Origin: Chaetorhynchus papuensis
Lineage: Eukaryota > Chordata > Aves > Passeriformes > Rhipiduridae
Length of the DNA: 64,000 bases
Reading direction: 5' to 3'
Assembly: GCA_013396525.1 (NCBI GenBank)
Contig: VWYX01000403.1
Coordinates: forward strand, 600,378 to 664,377
Numbering within the stretch: position 1 is the stretch's first letter; every line of letters begins with the position of its first letter. Shown piece after piece: positions 50,501 to 60,800 of this stretch. A model generated the notes under the pieces. That model was not told where the DNA came from, did no database searches, and saw nothing but the letters and a program-made list of their open reading frames with translations. The translations under genes and the position numbers were made by a program.

Positions 50501-52279
50501 AGAATAGAGTGAACACTGAAGAAATGGGATGATTCAGTAAAGCTCCTGTCTGTCTGATGTCAGCTTTGCAAGCAAGAGGATGTCACTTTGAAAATGTACC
50601 ACAGCTGAAATATCCTCACTCCTCAGAATGAATGGTGCCCCACAGTAATTGCTGCGACTGTGCAGTCCCCCTTCCAACAGCCCTCCAGTGGGGCCTCCAG
50701 TGTGGCAGTGATGGTGTGTTGCAAAATTTGTTAAACCACCCTAGAAATCTCTTTTTAGAATTTTAGAACGTGTTTGGTCTGTAATTTTTGCTTGTTTGCT
50801 AATGATGGTGATTGTGAAATGACCCATTCACTCAACAAAGCAGAGTTGGCACCGTTACCCATATTCTTGGGCACTGAACTTAATCTTTGATCTCTGTTAC
50901 AAGGTAACCAGGCTGTTTGGCCCCTGCACAGAAGTGGATTTCTTAACATCTTTCACACTTTTATTTTCTTACAATCGGATATTTGTTTCTGTAGGGTTAA
51001 GTCAGTAGAAGACGATGTCAGTTCAGGTCACAGATGAAATCAGGAGGGCTCTGTGTGTGTGATTTCCACACCACATCCCCAGGTGCTTTAGTGCGTCACC
51101 AAGATGCAGGAGCACCAAGTCTGGTGTTCTTTTGGGGAATAAAAGTATAAAATTAAACGCAGGGCTGTGATATGTTTAGGAATAACAAAACTGTGTCACT
51201 TACTCTGAGCTTATGCTCTACCAATTTTAAACTGGTAGAAACAAATTCATAAAACTACATACCAAAGAGTCCCAATAGAGAACACTGACCATGCTAAAGC
51301 AAACCCATTAAGGTCCATCTTGTGCTCAATGTGTGGTCCCATAATTCCAGGCATGGTTGCAGTGCCACTGCAGGTGGTTGTCCAGGCAACAGGAGTCCTG
51401 ACTTTCACTTATCCTTGTAATGGTTTCTATGCATATAACAGAATTTAGTCTTTGCTACTGTATCCATTGTTGCCTTATCAGGACCAGTCCTAACACTGGC
51501 AGCACAGGGCTCTCCAAGGATGTCTGTCAGCATCATACGTTTAACCATGTCTGTCTCTGAGTGAGAGCACTGCTGCAGCCAAGGCCTACTTTTCCAAGAC
51601 TGTTCTGTAAGGGAAACCCAGCAGTGTAACAGGTTTCCATGTACTCGTAACCTGAGCAAGAAAAATCTGTTTGTTTCCTCTTTGAGTGAAGCATTGTCCT
51701 TGTCTTGTTCTGTGTTATTGGGTCCAGTTGTTGAGGAAACCCAAGAGCAGCCAGAGTTTCCCTCGTGCCAGTCCCAGCACCCACATGTCAGTTCGGGCAT
51801 CTATGGCAGTGCCACCAGCCTGGCTGTGCTCAGAGCCCTACTTTGCATTTTTCCTTAGAGCTGCTGCATTTTAGTGCTTTCTTCCTTGTTCTTGCCAAGG
51901 ATTTTACCAATCCCTGTGTCCCTGGAGGTACCTGGAAACCCTCAGAAGGATGGACACAATAGCCCATTCCTCAGAACTCTGCTTTTAACTTGTAACGGGA
52001 TTAATGACTTAGACTGTCTGAAGTTAAAATCCTTTAAATGTGTTAACTCCAAACAAATGAGTTCCCTGCTCCAGCCTACAGTATAATTAGGCTTTTGATA
52101 AACTTGGAGCATTTGTAATCGAAATAGTCCTGAAGCAGAAAAACCTTTTGTGGCATTTGATGATCACACATCAATCAATGCATTAACAGTAGAATTCAGC
52201 CATTCCTGCGGATCTGGCTGCAGATCCCTGTATGTGCAAGGTAAGTCACCGTCACAATTCCATGTCTGTTCCCTGGCAG
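41591..52279 (+). other. CCDC92: First intron of CCDC92
   Basis: About 11 kb between the CpG island and the first coding exon. No other gene is recognisable. Points worth noting are a CTCF-like motif at 43,705-43,719 and a strong polypyrimidine-AG acceptor near 45,170 that might serve an alternative 5' exon. Overlapping short frames on both strands show no protein family. Confidence 0.6.
43705..43719 (-). promoter_or_regulatory. Weaker CTCF-like motif
   Basis: The minus strand reads CCAGCAGGTGGTAAC, matching the CTCF core at 13 of 15 positions. It is inside the first CCDC92 intron and in the same orientation as the motif at 32,834, so the pair would not form the convergent arrangement usual for loop anchors. 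Confidence 0.3.
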
Positions 52280-52286
52280 GGTCAGG

Positions 52287-52416
52287 ATGGCCACCTCAAC
52301 CCTGGAGAACCAACTGCAGAGTGCCCAGAAGAACCTGCTGTTCCTGCAGAGGGAACACGCCAACACCCTGAAGGGGCTGCACGCCGAGCTGCGCCGCCTG
52401 CAGCAGCACTGCACAG
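52287..52416 (+). CDS. CCDC92: CCDC92 coding exon 1
   Basis: The acceptor CCCTGGCAG ends at 52,279, seven untranslated bases precede the ATG, and the donor is ACAG|GTACCT. It encodes residues 1-43 and the first base of codon 44 (Asp). It holds the N-terminal CCDC92 family signature LENQLQSAQKNLLFLQREHA. Confidence 0.97.
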
Positions 52417-54182
52417 GTACCTCATTCCTTGGAGTGACTGCTCCCCACTTCCACAGTGAAACCTCAGCAGCAAAGCCCACTAGCAGGGTGGATTTAGGGC
52501 CTTCAGTTTGTATCTCGTGGCAAACTGGCTGATCAAAGCCAAGATTTTTTTTTTTTTTCTTTGAAAAGCTAATAGTTCAGTTGTTTTACACATTTGCTAA
52601 TTTGCAGCGAATCTGCTGTTCCTGCTTTGGGCTTTGGGAAGAGTTAATTTTATATTTACTGAAGTCTGTCATTGTAAATCTGCTCACCAGGTGATGTATG
52701 GGCTCCATGATGATGTTCTAACAAAAATAAACAACATTTTTTTCCTCAGATTTAACCTATGAGCTGACTGTAAAGACTTCAGACTTGTCAGGTAAGGAAT
52801 ACATGGCATTTTTCTTTTAATGTTCATGTGCAATTTACTAATCTTTTTCAATGTTTGTATTTTCTTTTCTACTCTCCAGACTTAGTTATTTATGAAGTAA
52901 ATAACAGAAGTTCTTTACCAAGGTCACACAGGAAATCTGTGAAAGAGCCAGGAATAGCACCTGGAACTGCTGACTCCACTAGACAGTCAGTTCCCTGCTT
53001 GCTTTTTGGGAACACAGGACACAAATTTTAGGGGCAGAAGAGTGAGACTATTTTTAAAACTTAGCTGANNNNNNNNNNNNNNNNNNNNNNNNNNNNNNNN
53101 NNNNNNNNNNNNNNNNNNNNNNNNNNNNNNNNNATATATTTTTTTTTTAATATGTATTTATGTTTGTGTGTGTTTGTACACTAGATCCTAGTTATTTTGT
53201 ATGTATTGTGTTAACAACAGGTGAAGAGTACGAATAAGATAACTCCTTGAGATTAACCCCCTGGGTCAGGGATGGTGTGGGATGGGTATTAGCTGAAGTT
53301 AAGTCTTTTGGATTCCTCTTAGGGATGGCAAGAGGAACCCTATTGCACTGTTTTACATAGTGGCTGTTGTTAACTTAAAACACTTCTGCTTCTCGTGTTC
53401 TTCTAGAAAGTGGTGGTTCACGAAGTGATGAACTCAAAAGTAAGTGCAAAGATCTTGAAGCTCAGCTGAAAATCAAAGAGGCTGAAAATAGTGAATTGTT
53501 GAAAGAACTTGAACAAAAGAACGCGATGATAATGGTGCTGGAAAATACTATTAAAGAAAGAGAAAAGAAGTATTTGGAAGAGTTAAAAATGAAAAGCCAT
53601 AAGCTCAATATGTTGTCCAGTGAACTGGAGCAGAGAGCGAGCACGATTGCGTATCTGACCTCTCAGCTGCACGCAGCCAAGAAGAAGCTGATGAGTGCCA
53701 CCGGGACTTCAGAGGGGACCCCGTCTGGCAGCCCCGTGCTGTCCAGCTACAAACCGTCCCCTCCCAAGGACAAACTGCCGGAGACGCCGCGGCGCAGGAT
53801 GAAGAAGAGTCTGTCGACCCCGCTGAACCCCGAGTTCGAAGAGGCCTACAGAATAGGGTCGGAGAGCCGGAAGCTGGTGCTGCGAGAGCCCGTGGATGCC
53901 ATGCCCGATCCCACGCCCTTTCTGCTGGCCAGGGAAACGGCAGAGGTGCATCTGATTAAGGAGCGGCCGTTGGTCATTCCACCGATCCCGTCGGATCGCA
54001 CGCCCGGCGAGTCGCACAGCCCCGCCCGCGAGAAGCCGCACAAGGCGCACATCGGGGTCGCTCATCGCATCCACCACGCCGCGCCCGCCCAGCCGCAGCA
54101 GGAGGTGGAGACGTTGGCAGTGGATCAGGTCCACGGAAGCAAAGTGGTCAGAAAGCACTCGGGGACAGACAGAACTGTCTGA
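52287..54182 (+). CDS. CCDC92: CCDC92, coiled-coil domain protein 92
   Basis: Three coding exons (52,287-52,416, 52,750-52,791, 53,407-54,182) join in phase to 315 residues; the human protein is about 331. The start MATSTLENQLQ has a strong Kozak context (A at -3, G at +4) and aligns with the human MAATNLENQL start. Residues 1 to about 150 are heptad-rich coiled coil (LKGLHAELRRLQQ, LLKELEQKNAM, TIKEREKKYLEEL). A Ser/Pro-rich linker with the basic motif PRRRMKKSLS follows, then the conserved segment VDAMPDPTPFLLARE and the C-terminus KHSGTDRTV. In mammals CCDC92 is a centriole and ciliary-base protein reported to bind CEP164; its molecular activity is unknown. The locus is a human association signal for fat distribution and lipids. 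It is tail to tail with DNAH10. Assignment is from remembered human sequence and is near certain. Confidence 0.97.
52750..52791 (+). CDS. CCDC92: CCDC92 coding exon 2
   Basis: A 42-base micro-exon between TTTCCTCAG and a consensus donor (TCAG|GTAAGG). It completes codon 44 and encodes DLTYELTVKTSDLS plus the first base of codon 58. It is too short to be found by open-frame length, but phase 1 to phase 1 fits both neighbours and the human sequence. Confidence 0.96.
52915..52990 (-). mobile_element. MIR-like (CORE) SINE fragment
   Basis: The plus strand reads AAGGTCACACAGGAAATCTG, then AAAGAGCCAGGAATAGCACC and CTGACTCCA. In reverse this is the usual central block of MIR/CORE-SINEs (from GGAGTCAG to TGTGTGACCTT). 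It is short and diverged, lies in the last CCDC92 intron, and its edges are approximate. Confidence 0.55.
53069..53133. other. Assembly gap (65 N)
   Basis: Unknown bases in the intron between CCDC92 coding exons 2 and 3, followed by T-rich and TG-rich low-complexity sequence that probably caused the gap. Flanking exons join in phase, so no coding exon need be missing. Confidence 0.98.
53407..54182 (+). CDS. CCDC92: CCDC92 terminal coding exon
   Basis: The acceptor TTCTTCTAG ends at 53,406. It completes codon 58 (Glu) and encodes residues 59-315, ending GTDRTV and TGA at 54,180-54,182. The second half is notably GC- and CpG-rich compared with its AT-rich intronic surroundings, as is common for avian terminal exons. 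Confidence 0.97.
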
Positions 54183-56085
54183 GCACGCCACGGAAGCGCT
54201 GTTCTGTGCTGGTTATGCACTGTGAGCCTGTAGGGTAAATAGCACCTGCGGTGAAGTTTCTTTTGATGCCCCATGCATGCCAAATTCCTCCCGGGTACAT
54301 CATTAATATATTTTGCTCTAACAAAACCTCCTAGGACTGTGTTCATATGGCAAGGTATATAACCACTCCATGCTGTGGCCAAATCAGGGGGACCTGACCG
54401 CTTGCTTCCAAGTGCTGCTCCATTTAGTGTAATGCACATGTGGACAAAGGCACGGGCTGCGTTAGTGAGCGCTCTTAGAGAGAACACCCCTCCCTCACGC
54501 TGCAGCCACACATGTTGGCTGTTAACATTTGACCTGGCAGGGTTTCTCTTGTCTCCACTGTGTGTGTGAGCACTCCAAAGCCACCACTGACCTCTGCCAC
54601 AGCCGCTCTCGCAGCAGCACAGAAAGTTGGGCACATGTACATTCACTTTAATGACCTAAGGACATCCCCAGAGTCCCAGCAAGCCAAGCACTACTTGATT
54701 AATCCTAAATACTTGGGTTTGTGGCTTTAAGTAAAATAGGGTGGGGGAAGCACCATTTAAAGGGTTAATGACCCTCATAGGAAGAGTATGAACACTGAGT
54801 TGTTTGTGGGGATTGTTTGGGGGATTTTTTAATTGAATGGCTTCACGACACATTTTATGCTAGTCAGTACACTGCACTTGTAGCACCTTCCATACTGGCT
54901 CAGAGCTCCTTTTCCAGGGAGGAACTGTAACTGGCTATCCAATATGGAAATGGTTCTTTATGCTCTAACCTGCACTTTCTTGGTAAAGGGATTATTTTTG
55001 TTTCCTAAAAACCTTAGTCTTGTTTTGGGCATCATCAGACAGTGCTGGCTGCTGCCAGCTTAGAAACCTGAGCTGCCCCTCTAAAATGTGAGTATTTCGT
55101 TTTAAGCGATGTAACAGATTCATAGAGGAGGACCTGGCATCCTTGATTTCTGTCCTTGTGGATTGGGATGGACTTGCCTTGCACTTGCCCAGATTCCCCT
55201 ATTCCTTTCTAGTAAGTAGCAGGTAGACGCAGCAGCTGTTAGACTACTTGATTCTTTTTTGTATTTTTTTTTTTTCTAGGAAAGAAAGGCATACTAGGAG
55301 CTGGGAGGGTATGTAGTTTTGGGAAAGGAGCACGAATCTGTCCATTTTTCTTACATTCTGATCACCTCTGCTTCACTCTTGTCTGCAGCCTCTTGAGTAG
55401 GACCAGCAAGAAACACTGGCTCCCAAATGCTGCTAAGCTTATGATGTGCCTTTAAAAATTTGGAACGTGTATTCTCTGTGACAGCTGATGAAGGATTCCT
55501 GCCTGCCCTGTCCCCTCCCCTTGCCAGCTGTAGTCTGCCCTTCGTAAGCTTTTTCTGCAGCTGTGTTGGTGTGTGTCTCCCTCCAGAGCCTTGGACCACT
55601 GTCAGCGTCCCTGGCAAAGGCCCTGGCAGGCTGGCAGAGCTGCTCTCCTGCTGTGGTCCCGCTCGACTCCCGTGCAGCATGACCCTTCCAGCAGGGCTGA
55701 TCCCAGGCGAGGCTCTGACCTCTGCCCACCCTCTGTGCCCTCTGTCACTCGCTGTCCCAAAGCCCCAGACCCACCCAGCCTCGCACCTTGCTGGCTCTGT
55801 GGTAGGAATTTGTTTCACAAGTGGTGGGGAGGGATAGGGAAAAGCTGTGTTCCCAGAAAGGGGGTGGTTGAAGCAAGGTTGTTACTCTGAGGTTTACTGT
55901 TTTTACATGTATTGCGTTAACCAGCAGCGGGTTGGGTTGCTTTGGTTGTTGGCACCATATTTTTATGGTCATGTGTTGTATGAGTGACCTACCCTGCCAC
56001 TTGTTGGAGGCTGGTGGGAGGCACGGCTTCCAGGCACCGCAGCAGTGATGCTTTGGGCAATTAAAGACATTTCTTACAACCATCC
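54183..56085 (+). other. CCDC92: CCDC92 3'UTR
   Basis: About 1.9 kb from the stop codon to a predicted cleavage site near 56,080-56,090. The polyA signal proposed is ATTAAA at 56,060-56,065, with GT-rich TTTGTGTGTGTG just downstream of the cleavage zone. No earlier AATAAA stood out. The exact end is inferred. Confidence 0.6.
56060..56065 (+). terminator. CCDC92: CCDC92 polyA signal (ATTAAA)
   Basis: The common variant hexamer ATTAAA is followed about 40 bases on by a GT-rich element at 56,100-56,111. It is the last good signal before the oppositely oriented DNAH10 end. Confidence 0.55.
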
Positions 56086-56179
56086 AGGCAAACTTTAGTC
56101 TTTGTGTGTGCGAGACCAACTTACTCCCTCTTTGCATCCACAGGCTGGCTTGGAGCCTTTCCAAAAGGAAGCACAAATT

Positions 56180-56369
56180 ACAAAAAACACTTCAAACATG
56201 TTTATTGGGAGTATTAATACAACCAAGCTAATACTAATGAAGGCACACCTGACTTAAGTGAACACAACTGCACCCACGATGCCAAATCTCTACCTGGGTT
56301 GAGGGTTTTTTCCCTGCGCCTCAGAAGGGTTGGATTCTGGGGGAAGAACATGGTGCCTATTTCCAACTG
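56180..56369 (-). other. DNAH10: DNAH10 3'UTR
   Basis: A short 3'UTR of about 190 bases between the DNAH10 stop codon (56,370-56,372) and a cleavage site predicted 15-25 bases past the AATAAA. Short 3'UTRs are usual for axonemal dynein heavy chains. Confidence 0.65.
56201..56206 (-). terminator. DNAH10: DNAH10 polyA signal (AATAAA)
   Basis: A perfect AATAAA on the minus strand, about 165 bases past the DNAH10 stop. The minus-strand sequence further on includes TTTGTGCTTCCTTTTGG, a plausible GU/U-rich downstream element. Confidence 0.75.
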
Positions 56370-56516
56370 TTAGTCAGAGTTCAGGGTGAGACACACGCCC
56401 TGGAGGACCCAGTGGGAAATGTGCTTTGTAGTGTAAAGGTCAGCTTCAAACACCAGGCCGAAGCCCATGGCGTTGCGGCGCATGGAGGTCGTGTACACCG
56501 GGGTCCGGAGCGTGTT
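56370..56516 (-). CDS. DNAH10: DNAH10 terminal exon
   Basis: 147 bases, phase 0, acceptor TCTTTCAG. It encodes NTLRTPVYTTSMRRNAMG through ISHWVLQGVCLTLNSD and the TAA stop (56,370-56,372): the end of the dynein C-terminal domain, fragment residues 620-667. Confidence 0.97.
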   Translation of the reverse strand, partial: NTLRTPVYTTSMRRNAMGFGLVFEADLYTTKHISHWVLQGVCLTLNSD

Positions 56517-57767
56517 CTGAAAGAGCACGGAGGCAACACGGACACTGAGCAGTGCCTGAGCTGCTACGTGGAACTGGAAACAAAAGGGCCTCGAGGAGAC
56601 AGGGCTGGCTTCAGAAATTCACTGGTTTTGTTAGAGGTCTTAAATATGCAATACCCAGAAAATGTAAATGTCCTTTATGTCATTAACTGGGGATGGGAGG
56701 TAAGTGAAATAGGAGGAGGAGTGTAAGAGTGTCACAAGATCCCTGTCCCAGTGAGCCTGAAAAGAGGCAACAAATGCATCAATCCCCTTAGAACAGAAAA
56801 AGTGTAATGAGGGGTAGTGTAAGGAGAAGTGTTAGACCAGGTGCTTCATATGGGAGTGGTAATGATGAAATCCAGCAGCTGGGCAGAGAGGGCAGGGCCT
56901 GGGAGCTGGGGAGCTGTGACAATGGAAGGAAGGTAAAGAGCTGTACCTGGAGTCTGAGTCTGTGTGCTTCCGTGGGGATGATGGTCAGGATGGGCAGCTC
57001 CACCACCGGGACTCGGGGCTTGCTCGGGATAAGGCAGCCCTGCTCTGTGTCCCAGTCTGCTCCTTCCAGGAACAGACCAGAAACATAGCAGCCTGTGAAG
57101 GCAGAAAATGCAACATTTGGGTAAACTGAGCTCCTAGAAAAGATCCCTTTAAGATGACTGTTCCTGCAATCCCTATTCTGGGCACTACAGTCATCACAAA
57201 TACACTGAAATTCAAACTGCAGCTGCACAGGGTGCAGTTTTCTGAGGGCTTTGTTTTTATCATCCAGCTGTATTAGGAAATCAAATTAAATTGTCTCAGT
57301 TGCAGTACACATGATAAACAGTAGTAGGAATAAATTCAATTTGCTGCCCTCCAGTTGCCCAAGTCACAGAGAGCTTTGTACCTCCCCTGGGCATGATCAT
57401 TGGGTCACTGAGAGCAGGTGAAGGGTTGGGACAGTTGTTCTGGTACACATACCAAGCACAGCATTTAGATTTAACAAAAACAGTGAAACTTTTTTCCTCT
57501 TCTGTTCCCAGTCAGGGCTGGTACTCAGAGCCTTGCTTAGCTGTCCTCTGTACCCAGCTTGTTAGTTATCAGAGCAGTGCCAGTCTTAGAGACCTCATAA
57601 AGAGATATTTACACAATAAATGATACATATTTGTAGGTACTTTTTGCTTAAGTACATTTCAGTATATTATTTGTGGTGTAAACAGATCTTTATGACCCTG
57701 CAGGGATTGGTAATATTCTAGGCATAAAGAAATCAGTGTGTCTTTATATACATATATATATACACAC

Positions 57768-57808
<41 letters not shown>

Positions 57809-60800
57809 TATAGGGAGCAAGCAAGGGGGAGGGGTAAGTTCAAATCCCTGCCTGTGCGTGGGAAGAGCTAAAGAGGGAAGATGGTGCTTCATGCACACAG
57901 GGGCTCTGCAGGGACCAGAACCCAGCTACTTCCCAGCTGGAAATCATGAGGACTGTGAAATGCAACCCCAGGGCAAATGCCTGCCAAGGTTTAACCAAAG
58001 TAATTTAGTGTGCCAAGCAATTTCTTTCTCTCACCAATTAATTCCTTTATTATTTTTGCCAAATAATTGTAAAAACACCTACCCTGAAGGGGCGCTTCAG
58101 TGATGTCTTCTGCTGTCTTGTACTTGGTTACCTCTGTGTAGAGGGTGGAGTGATCCAGGGGCCACCTGTTTTTCCTGCAGGTGGCTTGAACAAGAGCAGT
58201 CAGGTAGGACTCAGGAATGTGCAGGCCCGACAGCCACATCACATCGGGCTCCCCGTCGTTAACCTGCATCCACAGACAGTGATGGGCAGCACCTGGGACT
58301 CAGCCCTGCACTGCTCTTAGAGAGGAGCCAGGGTGAGTCTGCCTTGCATCCAGTTATGCCATAATGGCACCAGTTCAGGAACTTACCTAAAGTGTTCACT
58401 GGCTTCTGCACCAACCTGCACAGCACATCGTGCAGGTTAACAAAACAAAAAGCTTTCTGGATGCACTTGCTTACCCATTTGGTGTACTGGTCATATCGAT
58501 CTCTGAAGAAAATAATCCAATTTCCAAGTGTTTTGAGTGTGTCAGGGGCCAGCCGCCGCCAGATCCCAGGAATCTGCCCGTTGAAGAGAGCCTGAGCCAC
58601 ATCATCCAGTTCACTGCTCATTCCAACTTCCCCAGCCAAGGCCTGGAACGATGGTAAGAGTTCTGAGGGCAGGCAAAGCCCAGCTGGTCCCATCGAGCTG
58701 CTGTGATTTTACTTACACGTTGCAGCTCAGCCAATGACTTTCCCATTCGAACAATGAGCTTATTAAAACGTTCCAGTTCCTGCAACAGCACCACAGTCGT
58801 AGGGGAGATGTTTACTCCATAACCTTTACGTATGTGGTCAAGATCAAACACTTGAGGTAATTTGTTTTCTATATCCTTGGCAACATTTGCAATATATTCA
58901 TCTCGACTAATTCCTGCACCAGTTTCACCTGAAACCAAAACAATTTAGTGAGACTAAATCCGTACTGAATCTTCTGAGAGAAGGTTGAGAGTTGAGTTTT
59001 GGCATCAGTCTCCCACCCACAGCTGCTCTAACATTTGCCCAACAGCCCTGCATGTGTCTCTGGGCAGGTGTTGAGCTGCTCCCGGCCTGGAAGGGCTGAG
59101 CCCTGCAGTGGCTTCACTCCCGCTGTCCTTCTCCCTTTGCTCCCCAAGGCTGGGACACAGCCCCTGGATCACTCCCCACACACAGGGGCTGCTGTCACTG
59201 CCCCCAGGGCTCAGCCCTCGCCACTCGAGATGTCCTGTTCACAAACCCAGCTCAGACAGGTCACTCACCAGTTTGGGGCTGCAGCTCGAGCAGGTGAGCC
59301 CACATGTCCCGCACCGCCTGCATGTAATACCCGATCTCGGCGTTGGCGTGGAGGCCCAGGACCTCGGGGGTGTTGGAAAGTGGCAGAGCTTCTATGGCCT
59401 CTGGAATAGAACCACCAAGAAAACCACAGCAATTTTGCTATTGCTCTGCTTGAATAAAAAATCTAATCCTAAAACTGGTGTTGGAGCAATGCACAGATCA
59501 AATAAACACTTTCAAACACACACACGCACAGACTACCCCACAGAAATATTATATATCACTTAACAAAATTACCATGCTGCTTTACTGAGGTTTTGTGGTT
59601 TGGGTTGGTTGGGGTTTTTTTAAACACCTGAGGAGCTCAGTGATAAGCTCACATTCCAAAGGACTGCTCGTGTAAAGCAGTGGATTATAACTCTGCAATC
59701 TGTACACCAGCAGTGCCTGGTGTTCTGTTCAACTTCTCACACCCAGCAGCGATGTATGGAGACAGTGTATACTGGAAGCAGACTTTTTATAATGTAGCAG
59801 GAAAAGCATTTCTTACCAACAAAGTCATCTTTTCCCTTCCCTGCTGGAATTTTATAATCAATTGTGTCGCTTTTATAAAAATGGAACACTTGGAATGTGT
59901 CAAACAGGAAATCCCCGAGGTACTCATCCATGTAGACGGTCAGGATGCGCCGGTCGAAGCTGTCGATTGCACGACCACCGTACATGACCTAGAAATCAGT
60001 GACATCAGTGTTACAGCACTGGCTTTTGGAGCAGAACATGCAGTTTAAAAAATCACTGAAAGGTCAAAAATGCTCTTTGCTTTTGCAGTGGCTGTGGTGT
60101 AACACTGTCTCCCTTATGGATCCCAAGGACATCTCCAGCCCCCTCTCAGGGGGACAGGCAGGAAATATTTGGCCTTGGTCTGGAGAGAGCTGCTCTGGGC
60201 ATTCCTCATCACCTGTCTGGATGATTTGTGTGCAGTGGTACCTTCCTGAGGTACCAGCCCATGCCCAGCTGGGATCAAGTGCTGCAAAGTTTCCTGCAGG
60301 ATTTCATGTTGCAGCAGCTGCCAGTGCAGTGCAGCTGCACCAGCTCTGAGAACACACATTTGTACAGCTCCAGTGATACCCCACGTGCCAAGAGCACTGT
60401 GCTCTTCCAGCTCAGGGTCCCAGGGGCTCTCTCAGAATTAATTAAGCACCATCTCTCCCTGTTGTGCAGTTGCACACAGTGGCCCTAATTCCCTGAGATT
60501 AAGGCCCTTGCTCAGGGCCACACTGGAGTTTCAAACCTGCCCAGGAATGATTCCCAGCTTTACTTGATGCAGCCCATGCAGAAAGGAAATTTCATTTATC
60601 TGAATTTTTGTGGCATTGTAGCACTCACCTCCCCAATAAGATATTTGAGACTGCTCCAAGGGATTTGATCATCCTTTTGCTCAAAAGCTTTTGTCAAGTA
60701 TGTGTTAAGGATTTCCATGCACACCTAATGAATTTGTTGGAACATGTGAGATAAGAAGATTCATAAATCAGATATACATATTCATAGGTTTTATTTAATG

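Noticed and set aside
52207..52279. Donor-like AAG|GTAAGTCACC at 52,241/52,242 just before the CCDC92 start exon
   Set aside because: It would leave an intron of only about 38 bases to the acceptor at 52,279, too short for vertebrate splicing; more likely chance or a donor for another isoform.
53462..53644. Minus-strand 60-codon Ser/Phe-rich frame inside CCDC92
   Set aside because: Shadow of the CCDC92 coiled-coil coding exon.
54171..54182. C-terminal PDZ ligand in CCDC92 (ends DRTV)
   Set aside because: The residue at position -2 is Arg, not Ser/Thr or hydrophobic, so it does not fit class I or II PDZ ligands.
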